NCBI GenBank assembly: GCA_963764525.1
Contig: CAVXTC010000045.1
Location: 18,832 to 82,831 of the forward strand
DNA length: 64,000 nucleotides
From: DATDIC01 sp963764525
GTDB lineage: Bacteria > Pseudomonadota > Alphaproteobacteria > Acetobacterales > Acetobacteraceae
Direction of reading: 5' to 3'
Below are positions 8,031 to 15,965 of the stretch, piece by piece (position 1 is the stretch's first letter; each line of letters begins with the position of its first letter). The translations under genes were made by a program, and so were the position numbers. The notes beneath the pieces were generated by a model. It ran no database searches and was not told the origin of the DNA. It saw only the letters and a program-made list of their open reading frames with translations.

Positions 8031-8810
8031 ATGTCACCGCATCAGCCCCGGGTCGCGCTGTTCGTCACCTGCCTGGTGGACCTGTATCGCCCGACCATCG
8101 GCTTCGCGGCGATCAAGCTGCTGCAGGACGCCGGCTGCCGGGTGGAGGTGCCGCGCGCCCAGACCTGCTGTGGTCAGCCGGCCTACAACACCGGCGACCG
8201 CGCCACGGCCCGCGACCTTGCGCGCGGCATCCTGGATGCATTCGGTGGTTACGATTATATCGTGGTCCCGTCGGGATCCTGCGGCGGCATGCTGCGGTCT
8301 CACCTGCCGCATCTGTTCGACGACGACCCCAACCTGCGCGCCCGGGCCGACGCGCTTGGGGCGAAAACCTATGAGCTGATCAGCTTCCTTTCCGACGTGC
8401 TGAAGCTGGAGCAATTGCCCACCGCGCGTGCCGATGGGCCGGTGACGTATCACGACAGTTGCTCCGGCCTGCGCGAGCTGGGCATCAAGGAGCAGCCTCG
8501 GCGCTTCTTGCGCGCGGCCGGGATCGATATCAGGGAAATGGCCGAGCCGGAGATATGCTGCGGTTTCGGCGGCACGTTCTGCGTGAAATATCCCGAAATC
8601 TCGGTGCGCATGGTGTCCGACAAGGTGCGCGACATCGCGGCGACCGGCGCGAGCACCGTACTGGCGGGTGATCTGGGTTGCCTGTTGAACATCGCCGGTC
8701 GGCTGACGCGGGAGGGGCAGCCGGTCGCGGCCCGGCACGTCGCGGAGGTGTTGGCCGGCATGACCGGGCAGGTGTCGCCGATCGGTGAGGCACTCCCGAA
8801 CGCCAAGTGA
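8031..8810 (+). CDS. (Fe-S)-binding protein of the LutA/YkgE family (CCG domains)
   Basis: 259 residues. Two cysteine-rich CCG modules are visible: TCLVD with TCCGQPAYN near residue 45 and GSCGGML near 82, then DSCSGLRELG near 142 and ICCGFGGTFC near 178. This is the architecture of LutA, part of the LutABC L-lactate oxidation complex, and of related heterodisulfide-reductase-like electron carriers. lutB and lutC are not adjacent, so its partners must be elsewhere. Start taken as the ATG at 8031. It is convergent with rlmH, 13 bases away. Confidence 0.85.
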   Translation: MSPHQPRVALFVTCLVDLYRPTIGFAAIKLLQDAGCRVEVPRAQTCCGQPAYNTGDRATARDLARGILDAFGGYDYIVVPSGSCGGMLRSHLPHLFDDDPNLRARADALGAKTYELISFLSDVLKLEQLPTARADGPVTYHDSCSGLRELGIKEQPRRFLRAAGIDIREMAEPEICCGFGGTFCVKYPEISVRMVSDKVRDIAATGASTVLAGDLGCLLNIAGRLTREGQPVAARHVAEVLAGMTGQVSPIGEALPNAK

Positions 8811-8823
8811 TTCGAATTGGTGC

Positions 8824-9282
8824 TCAGGGCCGGCCGGCGCGGTGATACGGATGGCCGGACGCGATCGACCGCGCCCTGAACAACTGCTCCGCCAGCATCC
8901 CGCGGGCCAGGAAATGCGGCCAGGTCAGTTTGCCGAGCGACAGCACATGGTCGGCCCGGGCCAGCACCGACGCATCCAGCCCCTCCGCACCGCCGATCAC
9001 GAAGCAAACCCGCCGCGACAGGCCGAGCCAGCGTTCTACCAGTGCGGCGAAGCCCTCGCTGTCCGGCGCCTGGCCGCCGAGGTCCAGCGCCACCACGAAG
9101 GCGCCGGGCGGAACGACCGCCAGCAGGGCCGCTGCCTCACGCCGCTTCATCTCGGCAGGCGCGCCGTGCCCCTCCGGCACCTCGGTCAGGCTCAGTTTTG
9201 GCCGCAGCCGTGCGGCGTAACGGGCGAACAGCTCCGCTTCGGCTTCGTCGCGCAGGCGTCCGACGGCGATCAGGTGCAGCAT
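8824..9282 (-). CDS. rlmH: 23S rRNA (pseudouridine1915-N3)-methyltransferase RlmH
   Basis: 152 residues, the normal length. RlmH is a SPOUT (knotted) methyltransferase that methylates pseudouridine 1915 in helix 69 of 23S rRNA on assembled ribosomes. The SAM-binding knot is visible as FVIGGAEGLD near residue 97 and LSLGKLTWPHFLAR near 113, and the C-terminal EQLFRARSI..GHPYHR ends the protein. Complete. In many alphaproteobacteria this gene sits with rsfS and nadD; that context is absent here. Confidence 0.95.
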   Translation of the reverse strand: MLHLIAVGRLRDEAEAELFARYAARLRPKLSLTEVPEGHGAPAEMKRREAAALLAVVPPGAFVVALDLGGQAPDSEGFAALVERWLGLSRRVCFVIGGAEGLDASVLARADHVLSLGKLTWPHFLARGMLAEQLFRARSIASGHPYHRAGRP

Positions 9283-9333
9283 TTCAGGGGTCAGTCACTG
9301 ACGGATGGCAGCCTGATGTCCAGTTGACGAATG

Positions 9334-9361
9334 GAGTTCGAGTTCGAGTTCGAGTTCGAGT
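9334..9361. repeat. Hexanucleotide microsatellite (GAGTTC)4.7
   Basis: Four perfect tandem copies of GAGTTC followed by GAGT, in the gap between the divergent rlmH and ridA-like genes, about 50 bases upstream of the rlmH start and 105 bases upstream of the ridA-like start. A copy-number change would alter promoter spacing by multiples of six bases. Confidence 0.85.
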
Positions 9362-9431
9362 GGGGGCCTGCTCCGGGTGACCGCCGGCGAGCCGGATGCC
9401 GTGATCCGCGCGCTCGCTGGCTGATTGCTGC

Positions 9432-9437
9432 TATACT
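9432..9437 (+). promoter_or_regulatory. Candidate extended -10 promoter for the RidA-like gene
   Basis: TATACT preceded by TGC gives an extended -10 element (TGCTATACT) 30 bases upstream of the start codon. No good -35 hexamer is seen at the expected distance, which is acceptable for extended -10 promoters. Predicted by eye only. Confidence 0.35.
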
Positions 9438-9466
9438 CCCCCGAATCGCACCCCAGGGAGAATCTC

Positions 9467-9856
9467 ATGCCCGTCATTAGCGCCAGCAACCCGGCCGGCG
9501 TCCGCGAGCCAAGCGGTCGCTATTCGCACGCGATCCTTGTCCAAAACACGACGCGCCGGCTGGTGATCTCCGGCCAGGTCGGTGTGGACCAGGATGGCAC
9601 CGTGCCGAAGAACGGGGAGGCGCAGGTGGCGCTGGTCTTCCACCACCTCGCGACCATACTGAAGGCGCACGGCATGGGGGTTGAGAACGTGGTGAAGACC
9701 ACCGCCTTTCTGACCGACCGCACCCTGCTAGGACCGTACCGCGCGGCGCGCGAGGCGGTGTTTGCCGAGCATTGTCCGGCGTCGACATTGCTGTTCGTCG
9801 CCGGGCTTGCCGATCCGCGCTTCCTGGTGGAGATCGAGGCCGAAGCGGTCGCCTAA
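9467..9856 (+). CDS. RidA (YjgF/YER057c/UK114) family protein
   Basis: 129 residues from the ATG at 9467, which follows CAGGGAG. RidA proteins hydrolyse reactive enamine/imine intermediates made by PLP enzymes. Family marks: YSHAILV near residue 20, ISGQVGVDQDG, and the C-terminal DPRFLVEIEAEA carrying the catalytic arginine. The family is broad and includes paralogues without imine deaminase activity, so the exact role is open. Confidence 0.85.
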   Translation: MPVISASNPAGVREPSGRYSHAILVQNTTRRLVISGQVGVDQDGTVPKNGEAQVALVFHHLATILKAHGMGVENVVKTTAFLTDRTLLGPYRAAREAVFAEHCPASTLLFVAGLADPRFLVEIEAEAVA

Positions 9857-10079
9857 GCGGTGTGGTGATCCTGGTTGACCCTTGGCGTTTTGCACTCGGA
9901 TGAAGGCGCGTCCATCCGCCCCGGCCTGTCGCGCATCTCCCAGCGATAGGATCGCGCTGCGGCCGGCCGGAAACCGATGCCAGGTTCTCGGTTTTCGGCT
10001 TTCGCTCCCTGGCGGGCCCGGCTATATGCGGCGGCTCGCGCTGCCGGTCGGGATCGGCGGCGCTGCAAGGAGCAGCACG

Positions 10080-10304
10080 ATGAAACCGGGCATCCACCCA
10101 GCCTACCATGAGATCACCGTCGTCATGACCGACGGCACGCAATTCGCTACGCGGTCGTGCTACGGCAAACCGGGCGACACCATCCGGCTCGACATCGATC
10201 CGAAGTCGCACCCGGCCTGGACCGGCCAGCAGCGGATCATGGACACTGGTGGCCAGGTTGCGAAATTCAACAAGAAATTTGCCGGGCTTGGCATAAAGAA
10301 GTAA
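10080..10304 (+). CDS. rpmE: 50S ribosomal protein L31
   Basis: 74 residues: KPGIHPAYHEITVVMTDG at the start, then DIDPKSHPAWTGQQRIMDTGG. This is the alphaproteobacterial L31 form that lacks the CxxC zinc-binding cysteines (only one Cys is present). AAGGAG precedes the ATG. The long upstream gap (9857-10079) contains no other gene that I can support and probably holds its promoter. Confidence 0.95.
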   Translation: MKPGIHPAYHEITVVMTDGTQFATRSCYGKPGDTIRLDIDPKSHPAWTGQQRIMDTGGQVAKFNKKFAGLGIKK

Positions 10305-10466
10305 GCGTATTCAGGGGGTTGCGCGTCGCCGCCACCTCTTGAATCAGGCTGCGTGACGCGCCAGATGCCGGGTGTCCGGGGCGCCCTGATGGGGTTCCGG
10401 GGGCTTCCGGGGCCGGCCCATTCCGGGCGGTCCGAACCAGAGACCTTGCTCTCGCAGGAGGTTTGC

Positions 10467-10955
10467 ATGACGACGTACGATTTTGCGCCGCTGTTCCGTA
10501 CTGCCATCGGCTTCGACCGGCTGGCTCGCTTGATGGACAGCGCTGCTTCGGCCGCTGAGGCGCCGAGCTATCCGCCCTACAACATCGAGAAGACCGGTGA
10601 CGACACTTACCGCCTGACCATGGCGGTGGCCGGATTCAGCCCCGAAGACATCGACCTGGTGGTGAAGGAAAACACCCTGACCGTCTCCGGCCGCGTGGCC
10701 GGTGAGGCGCCGAAGGCCGAGGTGCTTTATCGCGGCATCGCCGGTCGGGCGTTCGAGCGCCGTTTCGTGCTCGCCGACCATATTCTGGTCGAGGGTGCGG
10801 ACCTGCAGAATGGCTTGCTGCATGTGGGCCTGAAGCGGGTGGTGCCGGAGGCGTTGAAGCCGCGCCGCATCGCCATCGGAAGTGCCCCTCAGGGGCAGCC
10901 GGAGGCTCAGCAGATCGCGAATGATCAGCAGGTTGGCGCCGCCCAGGCGGCCTGA
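10467..10955 (+). CDS. Small heat shock protein, Hsp20/IbpA family
   Basis: 162 residues from the ATG at 10467, with GCAGGAGG ideally placed upstream. The alpha-crystallin domain spans roughly residues 35-130: YPPYNIEKTGDDTYRLT, VAGFSPEDIDL, then NTLTVSG and the R.FVLADHI..EGADLQNGLL segment. Proteins beginning MTTYDFAPLFRTAIGFDR are the IbpA-like holdases of alphaproteobacteria that keep unfolded proteins soluble for DnaK/ClpB. An intrinsic terminator follows 20 bases after the stop. No ROSE-type thermometer could be confirmed by eye in the leader. Confidence 0.93.
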   Translation: MTTYDFAPLFRTAIGFDRLARLMDSAASAAEAPSYPPYNIEKTGDDTYRLTMAVAGFSPEDIDLVVKENTLTVSGRVAGEAPKAEVLYRGIAGRAFERRFVLADHILVEGADLQNGLLHVGLKRVVPEALKPRRIAIGSAPQGQPEAQQIANDQQVGAAQAA

Positions 10956-10974
10956 CCGATTCGCCATAACAGAT

Positions 10975-11001
10975 AAAAGGGCCGGGAAACCGGCCCTTTT
11001 T
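10975..11001 (+). terminator. Rho-independent terminator after hsp20
   Basis: AAAAGGGCCGG-GAAA-CCGGCCCTTTTT: a perfect GGGCCGG/CCGGCCC stem closed by a stable GAAA tetraloop and followed by a T-run, flanked by an A-run, so it may work in both directions. Confidence 0.93.
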
Positions 11002-11064
11002 ATGGTTTGACGCCCGGGATCAATCGGTGCCAGCAATGCTGGCATTGATGCGGGAGACCTCCCC

Positions 11065-11304
11065 ATGTCCGCCAGCCTGAGCGTGCGCGGCCTGGAACCC
11101 GATCTGGTGCAGCGGCTGAAGCGCCGTGCCGTTCGGCATGGCCATTCGGCGGAGGCCGAAGTGCGCGATATTCTGCGTCAGACCCTGGCCGATGAGGCCG
11201 AGGTCGGCTTCCACGATCTGGCCGCCGAGTTGCGGGCATTGACCGCCGGCCGGCACCACACACCGTCCGAAGATCTGCTGCGGGAGGGTCGTGACAGCCG
11301 GTGA
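11065..11304 (+). CDS. FitA-like ribbon-helix-helix antitoxin
   Basis: 79 residues. The N-terminal 45 residues (SASLSVRGLEPDLVQRLK, then HGHSAEAEVRDILRQ) form the FitA/Arc-type ribbon-helix-helix DNA-binding domain; the C-terminal tail would wrap around and block the toxin. Its TGA overlaps the GTG start of the PIN-domain gene by four bases, the classic antitoxin-first arrangement, and the pair should repress its own promoter. Confidence 0.88.
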   Translation: MSASLSVRGLEPDLVQRLKRRAVRHGHSAEAEVRDILRQTLADEAEVGFHDLAAELRALTAGRHHTPSEDLLREGRDSR

Positions 11305-11720
11305 GCGGTTACGTCATCGACGCCTCGGTCGCGGTGAAATGGGTGGTGGGTGAGGCTGGTACGGTGCAGGCCCTGGCGCTGCGAACCCGCGATCTCTGCG
11401 CGCCCGATCTGCTGATCGTCGAGTGCGCCAATATCCTGTGGAAGAAGCACTGGTTGGGCGAGTTGACGACGCGGGAGGCCTCGATCGCCGCTCGGTTGCT
11501 GGAACGGGCCGAGGCGGACCTTATTCCCATGCGTCGCTTGCTGGACCGTGCGCTGGCGCTGGCGATCGCGCTCAATCATCCGGCTTACGATTGCGTGTAT
11601 CTGGCGTGCGCGGAGGCGACGCACCGGCCGTTCGTTACCGCTGACACAAGGCTGCTATGCAAGCTGGCCGGCGGCAGCCCGATTAACGCCGAAGTCATCG
11701 GCCTCCACCGTTCTGGGTAG
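11301..11720 (+). CDS. PIN-domain ribonuclease toxin (VapC/FitB family)
   Basis: 139 residues from a GTG start. The acidic PIN catalytic residues are in place: Asp in VIDASVAVKW (residue 7), Glu in LIVECANILW near 40, Asp in PAYDCVYLA near 98 and Asp in FVTADTRL near 116. Such toxins cleave tRNA or rRNA unless bound by the antitoxin encoded just upstream. All key residues are intact, so it is likely functional. Confidence 0.9.
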   Translation: MSGYVIDASVAVKWVVGEAGTVQALALRTRDLCAPDLLIVECANILWKKHWLGELTTREASIAARLLERAEADLIPMRRLLDRALALAIALNHPAYDCVYLACAEATHRPFVTADTRLLCKLAGGSPINAEVIGLHRSG

Positions 11721-11737
11721 GTTGAGGCGGGCGGAAT

Positions 11738-11938
11738 TCAGGGGCGCCGGAAGAAAGCGTCGGCGGCAGTGCGGTGGTTCTGCTTGCGACCGATTTCCGC
11801 CTCGGCGCGGGCGATTTCCTCGCGCAACGCCTGGATGTAAAAGTTCAGCTCGGCAACCCCCCAGCTATCCAGGACCGGCCGTTCCAATTGAACCCGCTTG
11901 CGCGGGAGGTCATCGTCCGCGGTCTCGTCCTTTGCCAT
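11738..11938 (-). CDS. DUF1192 family small protein
   Basis: 66 residues. The conserved core VLDSWGVAELNFYIQALREEIARAE identifies DUF1192, a short alphaproteobacterial family with a predicted coiled coil and unknown function. I use the ATG at 11938 because GGAGG lies 6 bases upstream; a GTG two codons earlier is also possible. Divergent from trcR. Confidence 0.8.
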   Translation of the reverse strand: MAKDETADDDLPRKRVQLERPVLDSWGVAELNFYIQALREEIARAEAEIGRKQNHRTAADAFFRRP

Positions 11939-12105
11939 ACGCACCCTCCGTCAGAACGTCGGTAACCTCTTGACCGGCGAAACCCTTGACCGGCTCGGGC
12001 GCGGGCGTCATATCCGCTCTCCGCCCGCGCTTGCGGCGCCTTCCCTTGCCACCGCAGCATCCCGGAACGGGTCGCCTCCGCCGCGGGCCTGAAAGTGACA
12101 CAGAG

Positions 12106-12687
12106 ATGCAACTGCCCCTGATGCCGAAGGCCACCGCCGTGTGGCTGATCGACAAGACCGCGCTGACCTTCACCCAGATCGCTGACTTTTGCGGCATGCA
12201 CCCGCTTGAAGTCCAGGCCATTGCCGACGGCGAAGTGGCCCAGGGAATCGTCGGCTACGATCCGGTGGTCAACGGACAACTCACGATCGAGGAGATCCGC
12301 CGGTGCGAGGCCGATCCGAGCGCGCGCCTCAAGATGCTGCCGACCTCGCTTCCGGTGCCGAAACGCCTGCGGGGCGCCCGCTACACGCCAGTTGCCAAGC
12401 GCAACGATCGTCCCGACGCCATCGCCTTCGTGCTGCGCAATTACCCGCAACTGACGGAGGCACAAGTCGGCAAGTTGCTTGGCACCACCAAGGAGACGAT
12501 CCAGAAGGTGCGCGAGCGGTCGCACTGGAACAGCGCCAATATCAAGCCGCGCGACCCGGTGATCCTCGGTCTGTGCAGCCAAACCGACCTCAATGCCGCG
12601 ATTGCCGCGGCGAACGAACGGCTGGAACGCGAGGGTCAAGCGGTGCCCGTGCCGCCGCCACCGGCCGACGCCGAGGAAGCCGCCTGA
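12106..12687 (+). CDS. trcR: TrcR/DUF1013 family cell-cycle transcriptional regulator
   Basis: 193 residues. The start MPKATAVWLIDKTALTFTQIADFC and the later block YPQLTEAQVGKLLGTTKETI followed by VRERSHWNS mark the DUF1013 family, named TrcR, an alphaproteobacterial regulator with helix-turn-helix-like segments that binds RNA polymerase and affects cell-cycle transcription. The C-terminus is a Pro/Ala-rich tail (VPPPPADAEEAA). Start at 12106 fits the family's length; the in-frame upstream extension is not conserved-looking. Confidence 0.85.
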   Translation: MQLPLMPKATAVWLIDKTALTFTQIADFCGMHPLEVQAIADGEVAQGIVGYDPVVNGQLTIEEIRRCEADPSARLKMLPTSLPVPKRLRGARYTPVAKRNDRPDAIAFVLRNYPQLTEAQVGKLLGTTKETIQKVRERSHWNSANIKPRDPVILGLCSQTDLNAAIAAANERLEREGQAVPVPPPPADAEEAA

Positions 12688-12719
12688 TCCGAAGTCCGCT
12701 TGATCCGAAAAGTGCCGCG

Positions 12720-12893
12720 CTAGACTGTCTGGGAGCGGAGGCGCTCGATTTCCTCTTTCACCCGCAGCTTCTCGACCTTCAGACGCGTCAGGGTGTCGGT
12801 GTCCGGCCGCGGTCGCTGGTCTTCGTCGGCGATGCGCAGCTCCAGGCTGGCGTGGCGTTCCTTGAGCGAGTCGAGACGGGTGTCCAGGGTCAT
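12720..12893 (-). CDS. DUF465/YdcH-like small coiled-coil protein
   Basis: 57 residues: MTLDTRLDSLKERHASLE start, then DTLTRLKVEKLRVKEEIERL. The L.R.K..K..LK.EI pattern is the mark of the DUF465 (YdcH/SlyX-like) family of short cytoplasmic coiled-coil proteins with unknown function. It is divergent from another DUF465 gene about 215 bases away (13107-13310). Confidence 0.75.
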   Translation of the reverse strand: MTLDTRLDSLKERHASLELRIADEDQRPRPDTDTLTRLKVEKLRVKEEIERLRSQTV

Positions 12894-13106
12894 GTGCCCT
12901 CCTCTGCCGCTTGGGTGGTTGGTGCCGCGTTCACCCGCCTGGGCGGCTGACGCCGCACCCTATCGTAGCCTCGGTGCCACCGCGTATGACAGGGGGAACC
13001 GCGATTTCTGTCAACGCCGGGATGGCCGGCCCGTTGACGCTGGCGTTCAATTTGCCGCTCCCGTTCCTTCTGGGTCCGCCTCGGGCCACCATGCTATGCC
13101 GGCGGC

Positions 13107-13310
13107 ATGCTGACCGATCGCGATTCGCTGCTCCGCAAGCTGCACGAACTGCGCAGCGAACATCGCGACCTGGATACGGTGATTGCGCGGCTGGCCATTC
13201 CGGGTGCAATGGACCAGCTTCAGTTGCAGCGGCTCAAGAAGCGCAAGCTGATGCTGAAGGACGAGATCGCTTGGCTAGAGAGCCGGCTGATCCCGGACGA
13301 CATCGCTTGA
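13107..13310 (+). CDS. DUF465/YdcH-like small coiled-coil protein
   Basis: 67 residues with the family pattern ELRSEHRDLDTVIARL near residue 15 and LQLQRLKKRKLMLKDEIAWL near 45, a predicted helical hairpin or coiled coil. It ends four bases before purE, a placement seen in other alphaproteobacteria. Function unknown. Confidence 0.85.
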   Translation: MLTDRDSLLRKLHELRSEHRDLDTVIARLAIPGAMDQLQLQRLKKRKLMLKDEIAWLESRLIPDDIA

Positions 13311-13314
13311 TCCG

Positions 13315-13803
13315 ATGACCAAGCTGGTCGGCATCATCATGGGCAGCCGCTCGGATTGGCCGATCCTGCGCCATGCGGCGGAGACGCTGACCCGGCTTGA
13401 GGTGCCGCACGAGGTGCGCGTGGTGTCCGCCCACCGCACGCCGGACCGCTTGCGGACTTATGCACAGACGGCGCGTGAGCGCGGGCTGCGGGTGATCATC
13501 GCCGGCGCTGGGGGAGCGGCGCATCTGCCAGGCATGTGCGCCGCCTGGACCGCGCTGCCGGTGCTTGGGGTGCCGGTGGAATCGGCCGGGCTGAAGGGCG
13601 TGGACAGCCTGTTGTCGATCGTGCAGATGCCGGCTGGGATCCCGGTCGGCACGCTGGCGATCGGCCGCGCCGGGGCAGTGAACGCGGCGCTGCTGGCTGC
13701 GGCGATCCTGGCCGGCGGCGATCCGGCATTGTCGGCCCGGTTGGATGCTTACCGCGCGGCGCAGACCGCTTCCGTACCGAACGAGCCGCAGGACCCGGCG
13801 TGA
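13315..13803 (+). CDS. purE: N5-carboxyaminoimidazole ribonucleotide mutase PurE (class I)
   Basis: 162 residues, the usual length. Converts N5-CAIR to CAIR in purine synthesis. Visible marks: GIIMGSRSDWP at residue 7 (phosphate loop), VVSAHRTPDR near 39 with the catalytic His, IAGAGGAAHLPGM near 64 and GVPVESAGLKGVDSLLSIVQMP near 94. The stop overlaps the GTG of purK (GTGA), a standard purEK operon. Confidence 0.97.
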   Translation: MTKLVGIIMGSRSDWPILRHAAETLTRLEVPHEVRVVSAHRTPDRLRTYAQTARERGLRVIIAGAGGAAHLPGMCAAWTALPVLGVPVESAGLKGVDSLLSIVQMPAGIPVGTLAIGRAGAVNAALLAAAILAGGDPALSARLDAYRAAQTASVPNEPQDPA

Positions 13804-14927
13804 GTTTTCCGCTACCACCGAATGCAACGATCGGGCTGGTCGGTGGCGGTCAGCTTGGACGCATGTCGGCGCTGGCCGCCGCCAGGCTTGGCTATCGGTG
13901 CCACATCCTGACGCGCGAGCCGGACAGTCCGGCCGTCCAGGTCTCCGCCGGCGTCACCATCAGCGATTATGCCGATCCTGCCAGTTTGCGCGCCTTCGCC
14001 GCAGCGGTCGATGTGATCAGCTTCGAATTCGAGAATGTCAGCGCCGAGGGGCTTGATCTGCTGGCGGCGCTGAAACCGGTGCGGCCGTCGCCGGCGGTGC
14101 TGCGGATCAGCCAGGACCGCGTGGCCGAGAAGTGCTTCCTGAATGCCGCCGGCGTCGCCACCGCGCCGTGGGCGGCGGTTGGGGACTTATCCGAGTTGAC
14201 CGAGGCGGTTGGTCGCATCGGATTGCCGGCGGTGCTGAAAACGACGCGCTATGGTTACGACGGCAAGGGTCAGGCGCGGCTGCGAACACCGGCCGACCTG
14301 GCGCCCGGGTTTGCACGGCTACAGCCGAAGCCGCTGATCCTGGAAGGCTTCGTCGATTTTGCCGCCGAGCTCAGCGTGATCGTCGCGCGCGGCGCAGACG
14401 GAGCGGTTTCGGCTTTCGATACGGTCGAGAACCGGCACCGCGATGGGATACTCGATCTCACGCTTGCCCCGGCGCGGATAGATCCGGCGATCGCCGAGCA
14501 GGCGCAGGCGGTGGCGCGGCAGATCGCCGTGGCGCTCGATCTGGTGGGGCTGCTGGCGGTCGAGTTGTTCGTCGATGCGCATGGCCGGGTGCTTGTCAAC
14601 GAAATCGCTCCGCGCCCGCACAATTCCGGCCATTGGACCATCGATGCCTGTCCGGCGAGTCAGTTCGAGCTGCATATCCGCGCCATCGCCGGGCTGCCGT
14701 TGCCGCCGGGATCGCGGCATTCCGATGCGGTAATGAAGAACCTGGTCGGCCCGGACGACGTGGCACGTTGGCCGGCAATTCTGGGCACGCCGGGCCTGAT
14801 CCCGCATCTTTACGGCAAGGCGGAGGCGCGGCCGCAGCGCAAGATGGGGCATGTGACGCGGCTGTTCCCCAAGGGTTCGCTGCCTGGGGAGTTCGGCATC
14901 GCCGCCGCCCTGGGGCCGGTGGCGTGA
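13800..14927 (+). CDS. purK: N5-carboxyaminoimidazole ribonucleotide synthase PurK
   Basis: 375 residues from a GTG start. ATP-grasp enzyme that makes N5-CAIR from AIR, bicarbonate and ATP. Marks: GLVGGGQLGRM near residue 12, KTTRYGYDGKGQ near 148 (ATP lid), and the C-terminal catalytic block ELFVDAHGRVLVNEIAPRPHNSGH near 260. The frame is intact. Translationally coupled to purE. Confidence 0.97.
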   Translation: MSFPLPPNATIGLVGGGQLGRMSALAAARLGYRCHILTREPDSPAVQVSAGVTISDYADPASLRAFAAAVDVISFEFENVSAEGLDLLAALKPVRPSPAVLRISQDRVAEKCFLNAAGVATAPWAAVGDLSELTEAVGRIGLPAVLKTTRYGYDGKGQARLRTPADLAPGFARLQPKPLILEGFVDFAAELSVIVARGADGAVSAFDTVENRHRDGILDLTLAPARIDPAIAEQAQAVARQIAVALDLVGLLAVELFVDAHGRVLVNEIAPRPHNSGHWTIDACPASQFELHIRAIAGLPLPPGSRHSDAVMKNLVGPDDVARWPAILGTPGLIPHLYGKAEARPQRKMGHVTRLFPKGSLPGEFGIAAALGPVA

Positions 14928-15051
14928 AGGTTCCGCCGCGTTTTCCTGGTGCAGGTATCTTCGCGGCGGGTGATCGAATTGACCCGCTAATTTGCGTGCC
15001 TTAGCGTGCAATCTATTCGTGCAGCTCGGTTTGATCAGAAGGAATGCGAAG

Positions 15052-15957
15052 GTGCCGCGGGTCATCGACCTTGAATGCAATCTGCCCACAGGCGAGGAAT
15101 ATCCGGAATATCATGAGGCCGCGCACGGCCGCCCGGGAAATCCCGTCGCCGATCGCCAGGCGCGGCCCGACGGCTATGGCTTCGACAATTACAATCGCAT
15201 CTTCCAGGGGCGCGCCGAACGTACCGTGCCCGAACCGGAGGCGGTTCCCGGCGCACGAATGAAGCGATTCCTGGCCGACATGGATCGCGCCGGGATCGAG
15301 TTCGGCGTGGTCGGCGCATCTAACCTCACGCTGTCGCGCATCTGCCAGACGTATCCCGACCGCTTCATCGGTCTGTCGGCAACCAGTCCGCTGGATGGAA
15401 TGCGCGGCGTGCGCGAGTTCGAGCGGCTGGTGCGGGACGAAGGGATCGGCGGGCTGCGGGTCGTTGCGCTGTATAACATGATACCCGCCAGCGACCGGCG
15501 CTATTACCCGCTGTATGCGAAATGCGTCGAACTGGACGTGCCGGTCCGCATCTACACCTCGATGAATTACGCCAACGACCGGCCGTACGATCTGGGCCAT
15601 CCGCGGCATCTGGATGATGTCGCCATCGACTTCCCGGAATTGCGCATCGTCGCCGGACTGGCGGGATGGCCGTGGATCAACGACATGATCGGTTTGCTGC
15701 GGCGCCATCCGAATCTGTATTGCGATACCGCGGCGCACCGGCCGCGCCATTTCGCGACCAAGGGTTCCGGCTGGGAGCCGTTCATGCAGTTCGGCAACAC
15801 GCTGCTGCAGGACAAGATCATGGTCGGGCTGTCCCGGGGCATTTTCGGCGTGCCGTTCGAGCAGCTGATCGGCGAGTACCAGGAATTGCCGCTGAAGGAT
15901 TCGGTGAAGGAGAAGTGGCTCTATCGTAACGCCCTGACTTTTTTCCGGCGGAACTGA
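15052..15957 (+). CDS. Amidohydrolase family (TIM-barrel metal-dependent hydrolase)
   Basis: 301 residues from the GTG at 15052, chosen because GAAGGA lies 8 bases upstream and relatives begin with a short V-ID-ECN start as here (PRVIDLECNLPTGEEY). Consistent with amidohydrolase family 2 (ACMSD/PTE-like): FLADMDRAGIEFGVV near residue 80, then FPELRIVAGLAGWPWINDM near 198, where the canonical HxG..P motif has lost its histidine (AGLAGWPW), and late residues RGIFGVPFE where MFGSD is usual. The changed metal-site motifs make a decarboxylase/hydrolase role less certain. First gene of an eight-gene operon ending at 24607. Confidence 0.8.
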   Translation: MPRVIDLECNLPTGEEYPEYHEAAHGRPGNPVADRQARPDGYGFDNYNRIFQGRAERTVPEPEAVPGARMKRFLADMDRAGIEFGVVGASNLTLSRICQTYPDRFIGLSATSPLDGMRGVREFERLVRDEGIGGLRVVALYNMIPASDRRYYPLYAKCVELDVPVRIYTSMNYANDRPYDLGHPRHLDDVAIDFPELRIVAGLAGWPWINDMIGLLRRHPNLYCDTAAHRPRHFATKGSGWEPFMQFGNTLLQDKIMVGLSRGIFGVPFEQLIGEYQELPLKDSVKEKWLYRNALTFFRRN

Positions 15958-15965
15958 CCGCCGGC

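Noticed and set aside
9853..10211. Minus-strand open frame upstream of rpmE
   Set aside because: Arg/Pro-rich low-complexity translation overlapping the rpmE coding region; judged an antisense shadow.
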